DNA of 64,000 nucleotides from the NCBI GenBank assembly GCA_023053545.1, contig JAKZAN010000006.1, forward strand, positions 2,981,001 through 3,045,000. Direction: 5' to 3'. Below the pieces are notes generated by a model. That model did not search any database, was not told the DNA's origin, and was given only the letters and a program-made list of their open reading frames with translations. Of this stretch, positions 21,276 to 34,524 are shown one piece after another. Source of the stretch: Lepidurus packardi. Its lineage: Eukaryota > Arthropoda > Branchiopoda > Notostraca > Triopsidae. The translations under genes and the position numbers were made by a program. Positions within the stretch are counted from its first letter, which is position 1, and every line of letters starts with the position of its first letter.

Positions 21276-23725
21276 TCTGCTTTTCCTATATAGAAATACA
21301 AGGAAAAATAAAGGTGAATCATTTTCGTTGGAGAAAATACTAGTAATATCCTATCCTTTACGGCTTTAGTCATTTGACGTCATACGGCCATGCTTGACAA
21401 TGCTGTAACATTTCAAGAAAGACTTACCTAGTACAAGCCAATAACTTAATAAAGTCTCAAAATGCTTAAAGCTTTTCAGTTAGTATCGTAAAAGGCCCCT
21501 AAACTTTAGTAACTCACATCACAATTGTATTTGCTAATTCACGACAGCTCACACATAGCTCACAGCTCACAGCTTCTTTCCTCAACAAACAACTGATTTC
21601 GATGATCAGGGGAGTACGAATAGTATCAATACAAACTTTCAAACAGTCCAATAGCAGACACGGGCGCGAGTACTCTCCGCGCCAATTTCGTATTCTGTTT
21701 ATTTTATTTATATTACAATATTTGCGTTATTTGAGAAAGGTAACATAATCAATTTATAATATCTTTTTGATTATTTAATTAGCAACGAAGCTTAATTATC
21801 AGATTACAAATATAAAGCTATTTTGGGGAAAATATGAGTGACATTTAGGCTATTATCTGAATAAACGTAAAGGTGCCAAGCTTAAGTTTAAAGCTAAACA
21901 ACAAACAATACGAAAACATGATTAGTGAGAATTTTTCTGCGCCCAATGGGAAGATTGAAAATGTTTATCGGAGATTTAGGCCTTATTCCTTGTAATCGCG
22001 ATCCATTACTCAAAGAATAATTCTGAGAAAGGGGGTTCAATGTTTCCTTTCCGCTGCATATAAAAATGTTTGACACATACCTCGGGTGCGAGAGTAACTT
22101 ATATTTTTAAGATAGTGTTCTGAAAAGTGCTATGCAGCTGAAGGTGATAGGATAAGTGCATTTATAATGCAGGAGAGGCACCATGAAAACCCATTTAGTA
22201 ATGCAAGTTAATGTCATAAGCCCGTTGCGACCAGCTGGGCACCACACGGATGCCTGTACTTGATAGACTAGGAAGGGAAATCAATTGACGAGCGTTTCTT
22301 GGAAGTTCCACACGCAGAAGGAAAATAACCGTTAATAAATTACTCGACTAACGCTCCAAATTACATTACCTCAATCTTGGAGTACTTTTGAGTATGAGGC
22401 ATCAAAATAGTACTCTAAGTTTGTTTAGTTAAAAATGAGTAAGTTTTTACGGCAACATATTTTAGCCGTTGCATCGTATATAAATGCCGGGGAGAATTCA
22501 CTAGTGCTAGGAAGCCTCCCCCAAGTATAAGGCAGTATCCATATCACGTTATGGTCCTCGGTTCATTAAAGAGCTGTCTATTAAGGGGTTGAAGTGATGG
22601 TTGGTGGTGTTACGCCCCTTAAAGCCATAGGCTCTTGAGAATGCGTTGCCGTCCAAGTTGATCAGCGCAAATCGGGGACGACGGATGCTGTTTGGTTCGA
22701 TGGCAACGCATGCGTTTTATCACGAGTGATCTTCATACAAGTATATACCCCTCAGCTCAGGAGTGGCATCTCTCAAGCCGGTTTATGTCGCAAGCATCCC
22801 ATCATTCCGTTTGGTTATGCTTTCATTCGTTAGTCAACTATCGTGAAGTGCGTACACAGAGCATTCGTGACTTATTTAATCTCAGTACCAGGTTAATTAC
22901 CAAGTTGTCGAGTGATTTATAGACCTACATCCTGGAACCCAACAGGTAAAGTACAACCCATTGCTCGCATGTATACTGTTGTAGTTGAAGATATCTATAC
23001 TGCTATGTATTTGGTACACGTATATACATATCAGAGCTGGCTTGTTCGTGAAAATTAGACGAATACCTATTAATAACTACAAAAAACGTAAGAAGTAGAA
23101 AAGGCTTATTAAGATGCACTTATTAAATCCAATTGCGTCGTGGGCAAATGCGACAATGTTATCATCTCGGTCAATTAGTGGAGGGTCTTGTGAACCCAAC
23201 TAAGGACCCAGAGTAAATCCTCATGAATTGTTGAGTACATGGAATGGGATGTCGAGCAGGAGAGAGAAAAGATATTTCCAGCAATAGAAACCTCTTTTAC
23301 TGGGGCTCCTAAAAAAAAGAGGGGCCCGGGGAGCTCAAGGTAATAAGTCGGCTCAGGCTCCTGGATGCTGTTAATTCGTTTTTCTTCCTTCCCCTCGGCC
23401 TCGTCATGACTCATTAGCTCTGTAGCGTGATTCAATTAAGCGCCGTCCTCACGGCAATCCACTCACATCAACTTAGACTCGTCAAACGCCCCTTGATCTC
23501 CACAATTGGCTTATTGCACAGTCCCGCCCGGCACTGGGATACACATACAATTTGCTCCTTCGTTGCCTGTTCAAAACCACCACTCCAAAAACTTTTACCA
23601 ACGAGAACCATAAGCTCAAAGGAAAGAAAACAAGAAGGCCTAAAAAATACCCAGAACTTTTGACAGTAAATCCTTTACATCCCATTTAAAATGCCAATTC
23701 ATTAATACCGCACAGGTATCCCAGT
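21276..23725. other. RNF4/Drgx divergent intergenic region
   Basis: 2.45 kb between divergent genes. The left part holds the RNF4-like leader and a short GCTCACA tandem repeat (21546-21575). The right part should hold Drgx upstream sequence. TATATAAAT at 22477-22485 is the best TATA candidate for Drgx, which would imply a long leader of about 1.2 kb or a leader intron. ORFs present (22692-22922, 23427-23663) show no family resemblance. Confidence 0.4.
22477..22485 (+). promoter_or_regulatory. Candidate TATA box upstream of Drgx
   Basis: TATATAAAT followed by GC-rich sequence about 25-30 bp downstream. Assignment to Drgx is by position only. Confidence 0.25.
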
Positions 23726-26700
23726 ATGAACAACTGGAGTAGCATGTTTTGCTACCACTGTCCACCCAGCAACAGTTTACACCCAGCAACTGCCGCAGCC
23801 CAACGCGTAATGCAAGTTTTGGATTACCCATATCCGCCCTACCCATGTAAGTATTCTCCGAATTTCGTTACTGTTCATTTCTTTATTTTATGTATTTGCA
23901 ATTTCTAAAAGCAAAAGAATGTGTAGGACGAACATTGCCTAGCTTGATCCCTAAGTAGATCGTTTGCAATGTGGTGTAGTTCGTGTAATAAGTCTCCATT
24001 GAAACGTATTATGGGAGATGGGACAAGCTCCACAAGATTGCCTAGCCCACGTTACAGATGATTGTGGTATCAAGGTGTCGACGGCTCCCAATCTCGCTTC
24101 TCAATGAAGACAAATTCTGGTCTATTGTTTTTCATCGGGGGAGCGAAAGAGTCCATCAAGATCCCCAGGGTAACTAGATCGTCCGAGTCTTCTTCAATTC
24201 CCCAAGTTGAGAAAGAATCCATTTCGAAGTTACGAAGAAGACTCTTCTTGCGGGGAGAGTTGTACTGAAGACATAAGGAAAAGAAAGAAAACGTATTCAG
24301 TTCGGTTTAGCAAGCGAGCGTTATCTGAGAGAATTAACTTGAACCTGATGCATGGACTCGGCAATGCTGTACGACACATGGGACTCTCAATGAAAATTGG
24401 CCCTGATTTATTAAGAGGGCTGTAAAGACGAAGACTCGTCTATCACAGTGTAAAGGTTTACACGGATAACAGGGCTATCTTCCAATGTTAAGATTTTCCT
24501 ACCTGCTTCCTCGGTCTCAAGGGGATGTGGTGGTACACAGGAACACAGGAGGTGATGGATTCGCAGACTTGTCCATCGTACCGCCAAGTAGGCATTCCTA
24601 ATCTACTGGAAAAAGCATTTACAAAACGTTTACAAAACGGAAAAACAAAACATTTACAAAACGGGGACTGGCGACCTTTCTCTTGGGTACTTCTAGGGAG
24701 TTTTGGACTGACCTAAGATCCTACCTGCATTGCACTTCGTAAACCGTCGTGACCCTTTTTGAACTGCACTGGGAGATTTACGAATTTTCCCTTTGGTATT
24801 CTGGCCTTTTACCTGAATTTACTCTGGGGACCGAGAAAGTCTTCGGAAAACCTTAACATTGGAAGATAGCACTGTGTAAACCTTAACACCGTCTTCTACC
24901 TCACAAGCATCAGCTGATTAATGAGATAGAAAACCTCGTTTGCAGCCAAGGGAAGTTGAGAAAAAGCTGAGGATTAACTTTAAACTTGCTCCGTTCTAAA
25001 AGACAAAGATGAAGGATTTAAACATACACATTTTGTTTCAGATATGTTATGCATAGTTTTCTGAATGCTTAAATAGCAGTAAATTTCTTTTAGATACTCC
25101 ATACGCCTACGGTAGCGATGGTAGCGAAGAAGCTTTCGTTCGACGCAAACAAAGGAGAAACAGAACTACTTTCACACTAGCCCAGGTAGGAAAGAAGACA
25201 GAAGAGTTGGAATAGTTTTTTTTATTTATTTAATTCCTCATTGTATTAATTATGTTTCCCATCAATTCCTTGAACAGTTGGAAGAACTGGAGAACGCCTT
25301 TGCACAAACTCATTATCCGGACGTTTTTACCCGTGAAGATCTGGCTATGAAAATCAACCTGACAGAAGCACGCGTTCAGGTATATAAGCGACTTTATCCA
25401 TTTCATCTCAAACCATTCTTTTTTTTTTGGGGGGGGGGGGGGGGGGGGATCTCGACGGCTTTTCCTGCATGCGATTAAAACTCACCAGATTTGACTTATC
25501 TTGACAAATTGAGAAGGCATAGAACATAAAAAAGAAAGGAAGAAATTGTGGCTGACATCAAACAAGTTGAAAAGACATTATGGAAAAAAAACTTAAGAAA
25601 GACACAAGATTACACAGACATAAGAATGCGTTTATAAAAGTGAGCCCAAGTGGTGTTACGGAAAGTTGTTGTCAGAAAGAAAATGTGTGGTGTATATTCG
25701 ACAGCACATAACAATCAAGGTAGGATAAAAGGAAAAGAAGAACTCCTGTCAGAGCGCGCGATATGGCGACGAGGTTGCAGCAACCATCACCATCTCCCCA
25801 GCAAGTCAATTAACCCACACAGTAGCGCTATTGAGGCTAATCGCATCACCTGGCTTTGATCACTCTAATTCAGGCCCCAACGCTGTTAGGCCCCGAGCTT
25901 GGCTTTCCCCATAGAGACTTTACCCGTCTCTCTCTCTCCAACCTCATGCTCAGCAAACTACAAAGGAAAATGGTCTAATGCCATCGTGGCCAACTTGAAG
26001 ACTATTCAATTGGGCGCCCGTGCCCGTGCTTGCCCGAGCTACACATAACACGTTAGCCCCCCGAAGCCCTAAGATACTTGTGTGTGTGTGTGTGGGGGGG
26101 GATTTTCCGAGCGAGAAAGAGGATCCAGCATCAACGGAATGACGAAACTTAGTTAAGTAAGTAGCTTGGCTTCCAAACACAAGACACCACCGAGTGTGAA
26201 CTACACAAACGCAAACCTAATTAGCTCAGTGGTATGGGCTTGTGAGTTTTGGGGCAATGGGAAAATCTAAAGGTTTATTTGCTTTTCGCACCACAAGAGT
26301 TTTGGAGGCTCGCAGGCAAATTTTACAGTGTAGAGAACCCCCAAAACCAAAACCTCGTTGACTGCTTAATTAGAGCCACTTAACTGTCATCACACAAGTT
26401 GTTTACCGCCCCGGGCCAAAGTGAGAATGTGACGAATGAAGAGTTTTGTCATCCAAACCAGCGCAGAGACGAAGATTTAAGCATGCGAATAAAGATTGAA
26501 AGAGTATTACGCGGAGACAAAGTAACAATGAAAGTAGTGTGTTGAAAAGTAGTGTGTTGGAAAAGGAAGCTTATAGAAACTGTTATGATACTCGGGTCAC
26601 GTTGGAGTCCTTCGGGAATGCGTTATGACAATACCTCATTATGTCGTTCAGTGGGTCCTCACCATCATGTCAAGTCACGTTCCACCGCAAGACAGATCGT

Positions 26701-27427
26701 ACTGCCACTCATCTAACGTAACTCAATTGAGCCACCTAACCCAGGTCAAGATGCAGCAGCTCTTCTGTGTTCCGACTCTTTGCTGAAAGACATCCAACGG
26801 GAACGCCAACTCAATTACAGTGCGATGGTAAGGCTTCAGGTTGCAGTTCTACACTTTCCTATCCCACAGATAGGTAAAATAAAGGTTTTTCTTCCTCACC
26901 GCAAACTCGAATCTTGGTTCCAACAATTCACTTGTCGTTTACGGGGGAACAAGTCAAAGGAACTCGAAAGGATGTCGTCAATAATTCAATCTAGACCCCG
27001 AAGCTGTCAAAAACTATTGTTGTTTCCCCCTCAAGCTCGTATCTTTCTGTTTTGCTTCACAGATGCTTCTTTTCTTTCCTTTTTCTACAACTTTTAGGTC
27101 TGGTTCCAAAACCGGCGTGCCAAATGGCGTAAAACTGAACGTATGAAGGAAGAGCATCGTAAACGTGAAGAAGAAGACCGCAAGAAAACGTATCATACAG
27201 CACCAATGATGCAGGTAGGCTGATAGCTTAGTCTAGACCTCTTAGTTTCCCCTAAAAACTAGCTAAAGTGATTAAGCTCTGAATAATCCATAACAATATA
27301 ATGGCAGGATGAAGAAACCTCTTCTACGACCGTTCGGAAACTTGATCCGGATTCCGACTTGAGTAACGATGGGATGGAAGCTAAAGAAGAAAAGAACGAC
27401 GATTTGGAAGTGGTTGTCAGGTAAAAG

Positions 27428-27499
<72 letters not shown>

Positions 27500-28902
27500 T
27501 ATATTGATTATATATCAATATAATCAGTCCGGAACCACATACAAACTGCTTGATTTTTTGTGCTTTTAGCCCGGACCAACTGTCGCCTTCACCAAGTCCA
27601 GAAGAAGATAATGCGAGTCAAGACGTACCCACCCGCGCGGAACCGAACAGTCAGAACGAGGGAGTACCTGTATCGCCATCAAATTCCGTCGAACCCCGTA
27701 TTCCAGATAGGTTCAGCGTCGAATCTCTTCTTCAACAAGCCGAATGGCTTAACCGTCCATGGCTAACTGCATCTTCTACATCAACGCAGTCCACGGCCCA
27801 TGCATTGTTTGCATCAACATCTTCTTCTCCCTTAGGATCACTCCAGTAAGTTAACTTGGTAGTCTTTTTCTCATCCCCTGCTTTTTCCTTGTTTCCTTTC
27901 TGTCTTTTTTTTTATTTTATCTAACTTCTTTTCCTGACCATAATGAACGACCAGCAACATACACAAAAGCATAAGGAATCCCCTGATTCACTTATTATCG
28001 GAACACGAGAACCCATCTTTCTGACCGTATGCCTTGCATCCAAAAGACCCACAATGGTAATACATCCATCACGGTGTCGAGTCACGGAAACGGAACTTCA
28101 CTGGTCGGCTTCAGACGCACCCAAGCTAATTGTCATCTCTCACAGCATGATTCAGGCTTTCCATCACGATGAATGACGGAAATCGGCGTCATTAACTAAC
28201 CCATTTCTTCATTTGCATTTCCTACTGAAGTTATTTTGTTTTCCAGAAACCCAAGTCACCCTTACAAGCATTAACGCTAAAACAGCACCCCATCGTTCAA
28301 AGAAGGACAGAAAAACCCTAATGGACGTACGTAATAAGCTTCTTAACCTTTTGGTCTTCTTCCTTCAACTTATAGGAGTCTAAGGGCTTCGCATCACTCT
28401 GCGGCCATTTCTTCCAGTCTGCTCTATCCACCAACCACATTAGCTTCACCGTTGTTCGGTGCGCTACACGGAATCAACGGTACTAATATCTAAGCAACTA
28501 ATAATTGATTTTTAAGAAAGAAAAAATAAATTACGGACGTCTATTGGCCTTACAGGTTTGCCGTCATTATGTGCTTGTTGTCCTGTGAAACCACGGCCCG
28601 TGAATGCTTTAGCTCCACTGCCATTAATCCCACAACTTGGAAGCACCGCTTCCGGATCCATTAGCAGTCTCGTAGCAGCCGGCATCCATGACCGTCCATC
28701 GCTAAGTTCCCACATGACAGACACTCGGACATCCAGTGTAGCGGATTTACGGCGCAAAGCCACGGAACACTCCACAGCCTTGTTGCAAAGTTTGCAACAC
28801 GCCATGTTTAACTGGCCCTGGACGCCGAGTACCAAAAAACTCCTTTCCGCGTCCGACACCACTTGCGATTCCCCGCCAAACAATCTCAACGCTTCTCCCT
28901 GA
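23726..28902 (+). CDS. Drgx: Paired-like homeobox transcription factor Drgx (423 aa, 8 exons)
   Basis: Nuclear homeodomain regulator of sensory neuron development in animals. Exons: 23726-23846, 25094-25185, 25278-25379, 27098-27214, 27308-27420, 27570-27845, 28376-28479 and 28556-28902; lengths sum to 424 codons. The N-terminus has MFCYHCPP, matching the vertebrate DRGX start. The homeodomain runs [54 protein letters not shown], with Gln at position 50 (WFQN). Near the C-terminus an OAR domain reads [20 protein letters not shown]. The middle is Ser/Pro-rich and acidic. The start could be 23726 or the internal ATG at 23744, which aligns better with vertebrates. Introns 1 and 3 (about 1.2 and 1.7 kb) are far longer than elsewhere in this window and carry repeats. 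Confidence 0.95.
24453..24884. mobile_element. Foldback/MITE-like element in Drgx intron 1
   Basis: The left arm, 24453-24499, has AAGGTTTACAC and GCTATCTTCCAATGTTAAG. The right arm, 24845-24884, is its near-exact complement except for a short insertion in the left copy, with weaker similarity continuing inward (CTCGGTC against GACCGAG). The interior has no ORF but has repeated TTTACAAAACG units (24615-24665). No clear target duplication was found, so the superfamily is unassigned. Confidence 0.7.
25429..25448 (+). repeat. Poly-G run of 20 in Drgx intron 3
   Basis: Twenty consecutive G preceded by a run of T. Potential G-quadruplex and replication-slippage site. Length is likely variable or misassembled. 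Confidence 0.85.
27430..27497. repeat. (AT)n microsatellite in Drgx intron 5
   Basis: About 34 AT units directly after the exon 5 donor, followed by a palindromic ATTGATTATATATCAAT segment. It occupies about half of the 149-bp intron. Confidence 0.9.
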
Positions 28903-30972
28903 ACCGCATTCAAAAGGTTTCTACCATGCGTGTCACACTGGACATGTTTACCTTGTACCAATGAACATAGTCTAGTCCCCCTCTCCCTTCCAAGTGTTAG
29001 TCTACTTGTTTCACGTGCGTGCTTATTGTAGTCCATAGTCCAACATTACAATACGTTTTGCCACTTTGCAAATACAAACTTTCTTTTCACAGAAAATCTT
29101 TGACCTTTACTGAACGACGAACGGCGTTACTAAAACCCTCCTTGAAATGGAACCAAAAACTGCTCCCAAACGCACTATGTCGACCTGTCGAAAGTAAAAA
29201 TAAATAAACAAAAACCACTTCGCTCCCATAACAGTTAGACTCTCAATTTGATTCGAGAAACAGACAAAGTAACTTACCAGAATTTCGCAGCTTGGTAATG
29301 GAACCTTCTTCGCATAATTTTGGTTTCTCTATAACTCTCCCAAAGAAATCACGGACGGGCTATAAAAAAAAGGAGGGAAAGACCCCCAAATCATATTACA
29401 AATAGAAAATGAACGAGGGACGGAATGGGGAATGATAGGATGCTATTAAAGCATAAAACGGCTCCCTGTTCATGAGCTAACTCGAGTTATATAGCACCAG
29501 CCAGCAAAAAGTGCTTTCGCGGAGCAGCAATAATCGTCGTGCTATGACCGGAAAACATGGGTCATTTCTACCGCCTTTTTCACTCGCTAAACATATCCAA
29601 CGTCCCCACCGGCTAACCCAAAAAGCTATTTCTAAATAGCTTCCTTTCAGTTTTCGATTCCATGAGGCAATTCTTCTTAATGAGGGACCATTAGGGGCTC
29701 ACTCTCTCTCTTTCTCTTCAAGAGGTTTTGAGGCGGAGGAGGGAGTAAGACTGCACATGCTGCCTGTTTCCGTCCCGGAAACGTTCGCTTCGTTCGGCCC
29801 CCCGCCTCCCCTCTCTCTCCCCCAAAAAAGAAGAAAGGGGGCAAGAATCCAACTCCTATCTTAGACTTAACGCTATTTTTAAGCCCCGCCTAATTTTGCG
29901 TGCAAACCCGCCGCTCTTGTCTGATATGAATCAAGGGGAGGGGTCTTCTATGATTCTTCATTCCTGATTCCAAGCAAGGTTAGATAAAAGCGCGTTCTTC
30001 CCCTACCAAAATCCCCCAAATCCCGGAAATGACCCACCGCGGAGCTGGCAGAATGCAAGCGCCGGTCGGCTGGACCCAGCAAAAGACACTGCCAAAGCCT
30101 TTCTGCTCTTCCATCCTCCAAAGGTTCCGGCTTTCCCGGATACACTAACATTTAGAGCCGTTTAGCTCACCAACCAACAATCCTCTTTGCGAGCTTTATG
30201 TGTCTGGCGGGACAAAAAAATAATAATAAAACAAAACAAAAAAAGGAAGACAATGCTCAAAAATTATGTAGTTCAGTCTGGAAGAAAGAGTTGTTGGACT
30301 GCAAAAATCGCGATTTCGCTGAAAGACTAGCATGCGTACCATTAAACGCTAAAAAGAGCAACTGGAGAATGTGACGGTCGATTAGGCAAGAGTGAATGGG
30401 GTTGGTTGTTGAGGGGGGGGGGGGGGGGTTGTGGCGTTAAGGGGCAGCCTATTTTCTTTGTGGAGCTCGGAATCGTTTCCTGCTCAACGCGCTTAACAGG
30501 CTGGCAAACCTCGTCCATTGACGACAAGAAAAGCTTGATGGGCTTAATGGCTTGTTTCCATTGAGTGGCACAATTGAGGAAGAAAAAAGAGGCAGAGCAG
30601 TTGAGCTCCACTTCATTATCATATCAAAAGGGTCCAAAGAAGTTGCTCAACTTGACTTGGCGGGTCCATTGAAAGGAATCCCCCAAAAAACTCAGTGAAA
30701 GACCCGGTAATTTTTCATGGGATGTGAAAAGGTCAGAATCTTCCAAACCGCCAAAGCGAATGAGCTTTTTCCGATAAAAAAAAAAGAAAAGACAGAATCG
30801 GTCCGATTAATGTTTTCAAACCTCAGGCACCAGTCAAGGTTCCCAAAAATAATGGGATTTTGGTTCTTGCGGTGAAATGAATAGAGCGCCCATGAAGAGC
30901 TTAGACGAACCTTTTCCGAAGTTTTTCGCTGCTAAATTAAAGAATATATAGGCAATTCGCTTGGCAGGCGAA
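28903..30972. other. Drgx 3' flank and intergenic region
   Basis: 2 kb with no recognised gene. AATAAA at 29199 and 29203 are candidate Drgx poly(A) signals. A CT-rich tract lies near 29700-29720, a 16-G run at 30413-30428, and several A runs. Minus-strand ORFs at 29948-30151 and 30342-30637 are GC- or repeat-driven and do not resemble known families. Confidence 0.45.
30413..30428 (+). repeat. Poly-G run of 16
   Basis: Sixteen consecutive G in intergenic DNA, one of three such runs in the window. Confidence 0.85.
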
Positions 30973-33900
30973 CTAAGCATAATCTAACTCAGTTCCTAAC
31001 AGCTTTTTAAAAGGTTTCGAGATATACCAGTAAAAGAATAAAAAGAGCACATAAAAGGGTGGAATTACCTTTTCCTGGACGACAGGGGCAATGGAAAGAG
31101 GCTTAGATTGTTTTAAGGCAGGAAGTTTGGACTCGGACGAATACGATGGCATTGATTCCGTAACGGAGAGCAATGGCTGGTTTACGGGAACGACAGTAGG
31201 AGCCGGTTGATGGGCTTGTAAAGCCAATTCGTAGCGACGCATTTTCTCTGTTTCGATTTCCCGGGCTACCATCTGTCTCGAAGCGTAAGACAACTGCCTC
31301 TCACACTTGATATCAGCAAACCGAACAATCTCTTCCATATTTCTAAAGAGTAACACATTTTTTTAATATTTTTTTATCCAGGTGGATGGATGATGATCAA
31401 ACTTACGGTTCCAAAACGTAATTATAGCTACCTTCAATAGACCGCTCTTGTCTGTACGTCAAATTGTATGCAATCATAATGCTAATAAGGGTGTGCAAAG
31501 TCTTTTTCTCTTCCAAGCTATACAACTGCAGATTTACCTATAAAAAAAATAGAATATTGCATCAAGTCTAGTAAGATCAAGCTTTCATTTTTTAGGTCCT
31601 CACTGGTCGGAGATGTGGCGTAACAATTTCGGTTAAGGCTGGCAATAAATCTTGAATGAGTACATCTTGAGCAGTAAAGGCGTAAACCTCTCCACTCATC
31701 GCAGCTCGCATGGCACAAACTAGGTTTAAATTTTGGGCGTGTTTCGCTACCATCTTAAAAGAAAAAAAAGAAAAAATCCTTTTTAAATAACATAAGTCCC
31801 CGAAAAAATATAGAATCTTACTTCTTGCTGTTTACTGGGAAAGAAAACTTTGGGCCAAGCAGTGGCTCCCCACTCAAAGTGCATCCCCACGAATTGGTAC
31901 GGTAAATAGCTCATCAAGGTGTACAACTGATGATGATGGATGTTCTGTTGAAGAACGTCATACTTACAAATCCAATCCAGTCCGTTGCACACCTTTGAAA
32001 AAAATCACTTGTAAATAAGATGCACATAAATGAGCTCAAAATTACTGCTTGAAGATGAGAATCTTTGAAAGTAACTGTGGGGTAATTTTCAAAAACGCCC
32101 AAAGCTAGACGTTCATAATCACCGCAGGCTTGGACAGTCCGTAAGATGGACCGATACCGAGCTGCATACGAATTCGGTTGGTGTATTTCTTCGGCAGACT
32201 CCACATTCGAAAGTGAGTTGAGGGACTCCGTCATATCCACGTAATGGCGTTTTTTAGCACGCGGTATTTGAAAAATGGCTTGCCAGACACCAAATAAAGT
32301 TTTTTGCATATCCTTATGACCGATTGCCGCGTTTAAGGCGTCTTTGGGTCGAAAAACGTCGCCTTTGACTCGAAAGAAGTACAAAGTGGATAGGCAGCAC
32401 CGAATATCGTTTTCCGTTTGCTCACAGAGCGCTAGCAAAGCCGAGAGATCGGTTTCAAGCTTTTGTTGCCTGGATATGAATAGCAAGCGCTGAGCTAACC
32501 TAATAATAAACCGAACATAATTTATATGTATGACGTTCTCTTGTTTCGAAAACAAAAATGGGACGTACTTGGAAGACAGCGTGGGTGGGCAATGCAAAAC
32601 TAAAGCTAGTTGACGCAACGTCCGTAGTGCTGGTGTGTAGAGATCATTGCAGATACATATGATGGGTCTTTGTAGAGAGCTATTTTTTTTCTTTTTCGTC
32701 TTCTTTTCCACTTCGAAAGAAGAGTCTTTAGTAGCAATTAAGTTAATAAGCACGGCGATAGCAGCCTACGAGGGAAAACAATAACAAAAAATGGTGCGAT
32801 AATATTGTCATTAATATTACGGCTGGAGCTCCATCGATTTCATCTATGACTAAACAATTCGGTCTAGGATCTCGCGAAAGCACGGATCGCATTCTTGTGG
32901 CACTTTCAAGCTGTGTCCTGAAGGCTTCGACGCTGCGATCATCACTGGCGTTCATTTCCACCACATTATAGCCTAGCAAATCTCTTCAAATTAGCCAAAA
33001 ACGTTCATTTACATTACTAACGCCATCGTGTACCTGCATGTCTGGCAACTACGTGGGCTAGAGTTGTCTTGCCTAAGCCGGGTGGACCACAAAGTAAAAC
33101 TACTTTATGGAACGGTCGACCTTCGTCATCTACTTCCAAGGCTAATTCACGGATTCCCGGCTTTTTCGCAAATTTAGTCTTATTGTCTAAAGGAAATCAT
33201 ACAAAGCAGGTCAGATGACAGAGAAAACCAAAAAGGGGTGGCAGTTTCAGCAAATCCGTACTTATGGGGAATTCCTTTGCCTTTTTTGCCGCTTCTTTGG
33301 CTTTCAAGACCAACTTAGTGTCTTTGTGAAACACGATTTTGTCCCATAACTTGACCCATTGTAGCAAAACACGATTAGTACTCTGAAAACAGAAATCAGT
33401 TTGGCAATTAGGAGATAATGAAGGCTGTTACCTCATCGCTTAGTAGGTCAACATAATTCCTAGGTCGATAATGTTCGACCCACAAGACACCACTATTTGA
33501 AGTTTCTTTTAGATTGTTTGTATTCCTGACTACGGCTGACTCTTCAATCTTGCGTAACCGCTTTTCAAAATAATCAACTTCTACTGTAGCTTGCTTCTCC
33601 AACTGATTACAGAAATAACATCAGCTGGATTGCATTGGAAATATTTTGCTTAAGATAACTCACCAGTCCTTTAGCTTGTCTTTTTAAAGTACTAAATGGA
33701 ACGGACAACAAATTGCCCATTTTTGTCTGTTGGATAATTCTGGCAGCCTTGATTTAGACAAATAATTAATTCTATAATTAATAAGATTTATCTGTGCATA
33801 CTTCTTTGTCGATATCATCCAAGTTTCTCATCTTCATATAAAAACGTTTCCCATCAGAACAAGTAACTTTTTGAGAATCTTCGGATGGAGCGTTTCGCCA

Positions 33901-34524
33901 AACATAATGCTTTGTGATTTTTGGCCACTGATATGTCAGCGGAAGTTCCTGGTTAAAGTTTCTGGTTTCTCCTGGCAATTGGTCGTTACTATCACTCGTA
34001 CCAGGCCCTAAAAACATACACTTTAATAAGATTTGCGGTAAATTGGCTGCACGTGAATTGCTTACTCGCGTTTATAATTGTGAGTAAATCTGGAGTAAGC
34101 TGTTTACGGATGTCAGACAAACTCTGTGCCTTAATACTAGTTTCCAAACACGGCAACGGAGGGGAATAACGCAGTTTCTTGGCAGGATGTTCAACATCTC
34201 CATGATGTAGACACTTCTGCTGGGCTTGTGATGCTGTAGAACTTGACGTTGAAGAGAAATCAAGCGATCGTTTCGATGTCTGGTTACTTGTAGTAGACGA
34301 TGAGGCAGCTGCTTCCTTTTCAAAAGGAGGAGCATATATATAAGGTTCATCGTCCGACCCATAACCTAGATAAAACAAAAGAATTTAACAAAACTCCCCA
34401 ATTAGGAATTACTCTACTGTCGACAAGTAGGATGATAAGTAGGATGCATACTTAATTCCTTCATCAGTTCAAGCTCATCCTGATGGGCTGCTTCAAATTC
34501 ATCCTCTGGCTCAGGATAATCCAT
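30973..34524 (-). CDS. CHTF18: Chromosome transmission fidelity protein 18 (alternative RFC large subunit)
   Basis: Large subunit of the Ctf18-RFC clamp loader, acting with RFC2-5 in nuclear PCNA loading and cohesion. The N-terminus (ATG 34522-34524) is acidic, MDYPEPEDEFEAAHQDELEL. The clamp-loader core starts SGVLWVEHYRPRNYVDLLSD (about 33440-33500). The Walker A motif CGPPGLGKTTLAHVVARHAG is near 33055-33100, Walker B is NCLVIDEIDGAP, and YNVVEMNASDDRS lies between them. Downstream are EQTENDIRCCLSTLYF and KKRHYVDMTESLNSL. The C-terminal part reads ASRQMVAREIETEKMRRYEL, as in the family. The last confident exon ends VVQEK near 31067. A 9-codon terminal exon (LLGTELDYA, stop 30973) fits in phase. 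The usual far C-terminal segment that binds Dcc1/Ctf8 was not located. Confidence 0.9.

Noticed and set aside
26215-26300. tRNA-like A-box (TTAGCTCAGTGGTATGG)
   Set aside because: No B-box (GGTTCRANNCC) at the right distance and no acceptor-stem pairing; at most a decayed tRNA-derived fragment.
28512-29036. Long minus-strand ORF opposite the last Drgx exon
   Set aside because: It mirrors the OAR-encoding exon, whose plus-strand reading matches Drgx; the minus frame has no family features.
30342-30637. Two minus-strand ORFs around the 16-G run
   Set aside because: Pro-rich text comes from the poly-G run; no start context, splice signals or family match.
31416-31760. Separate gene for the short minus ORFs near 31518-31718
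   Set aside because: These are internal CHTF18 exons read past their splice sites.
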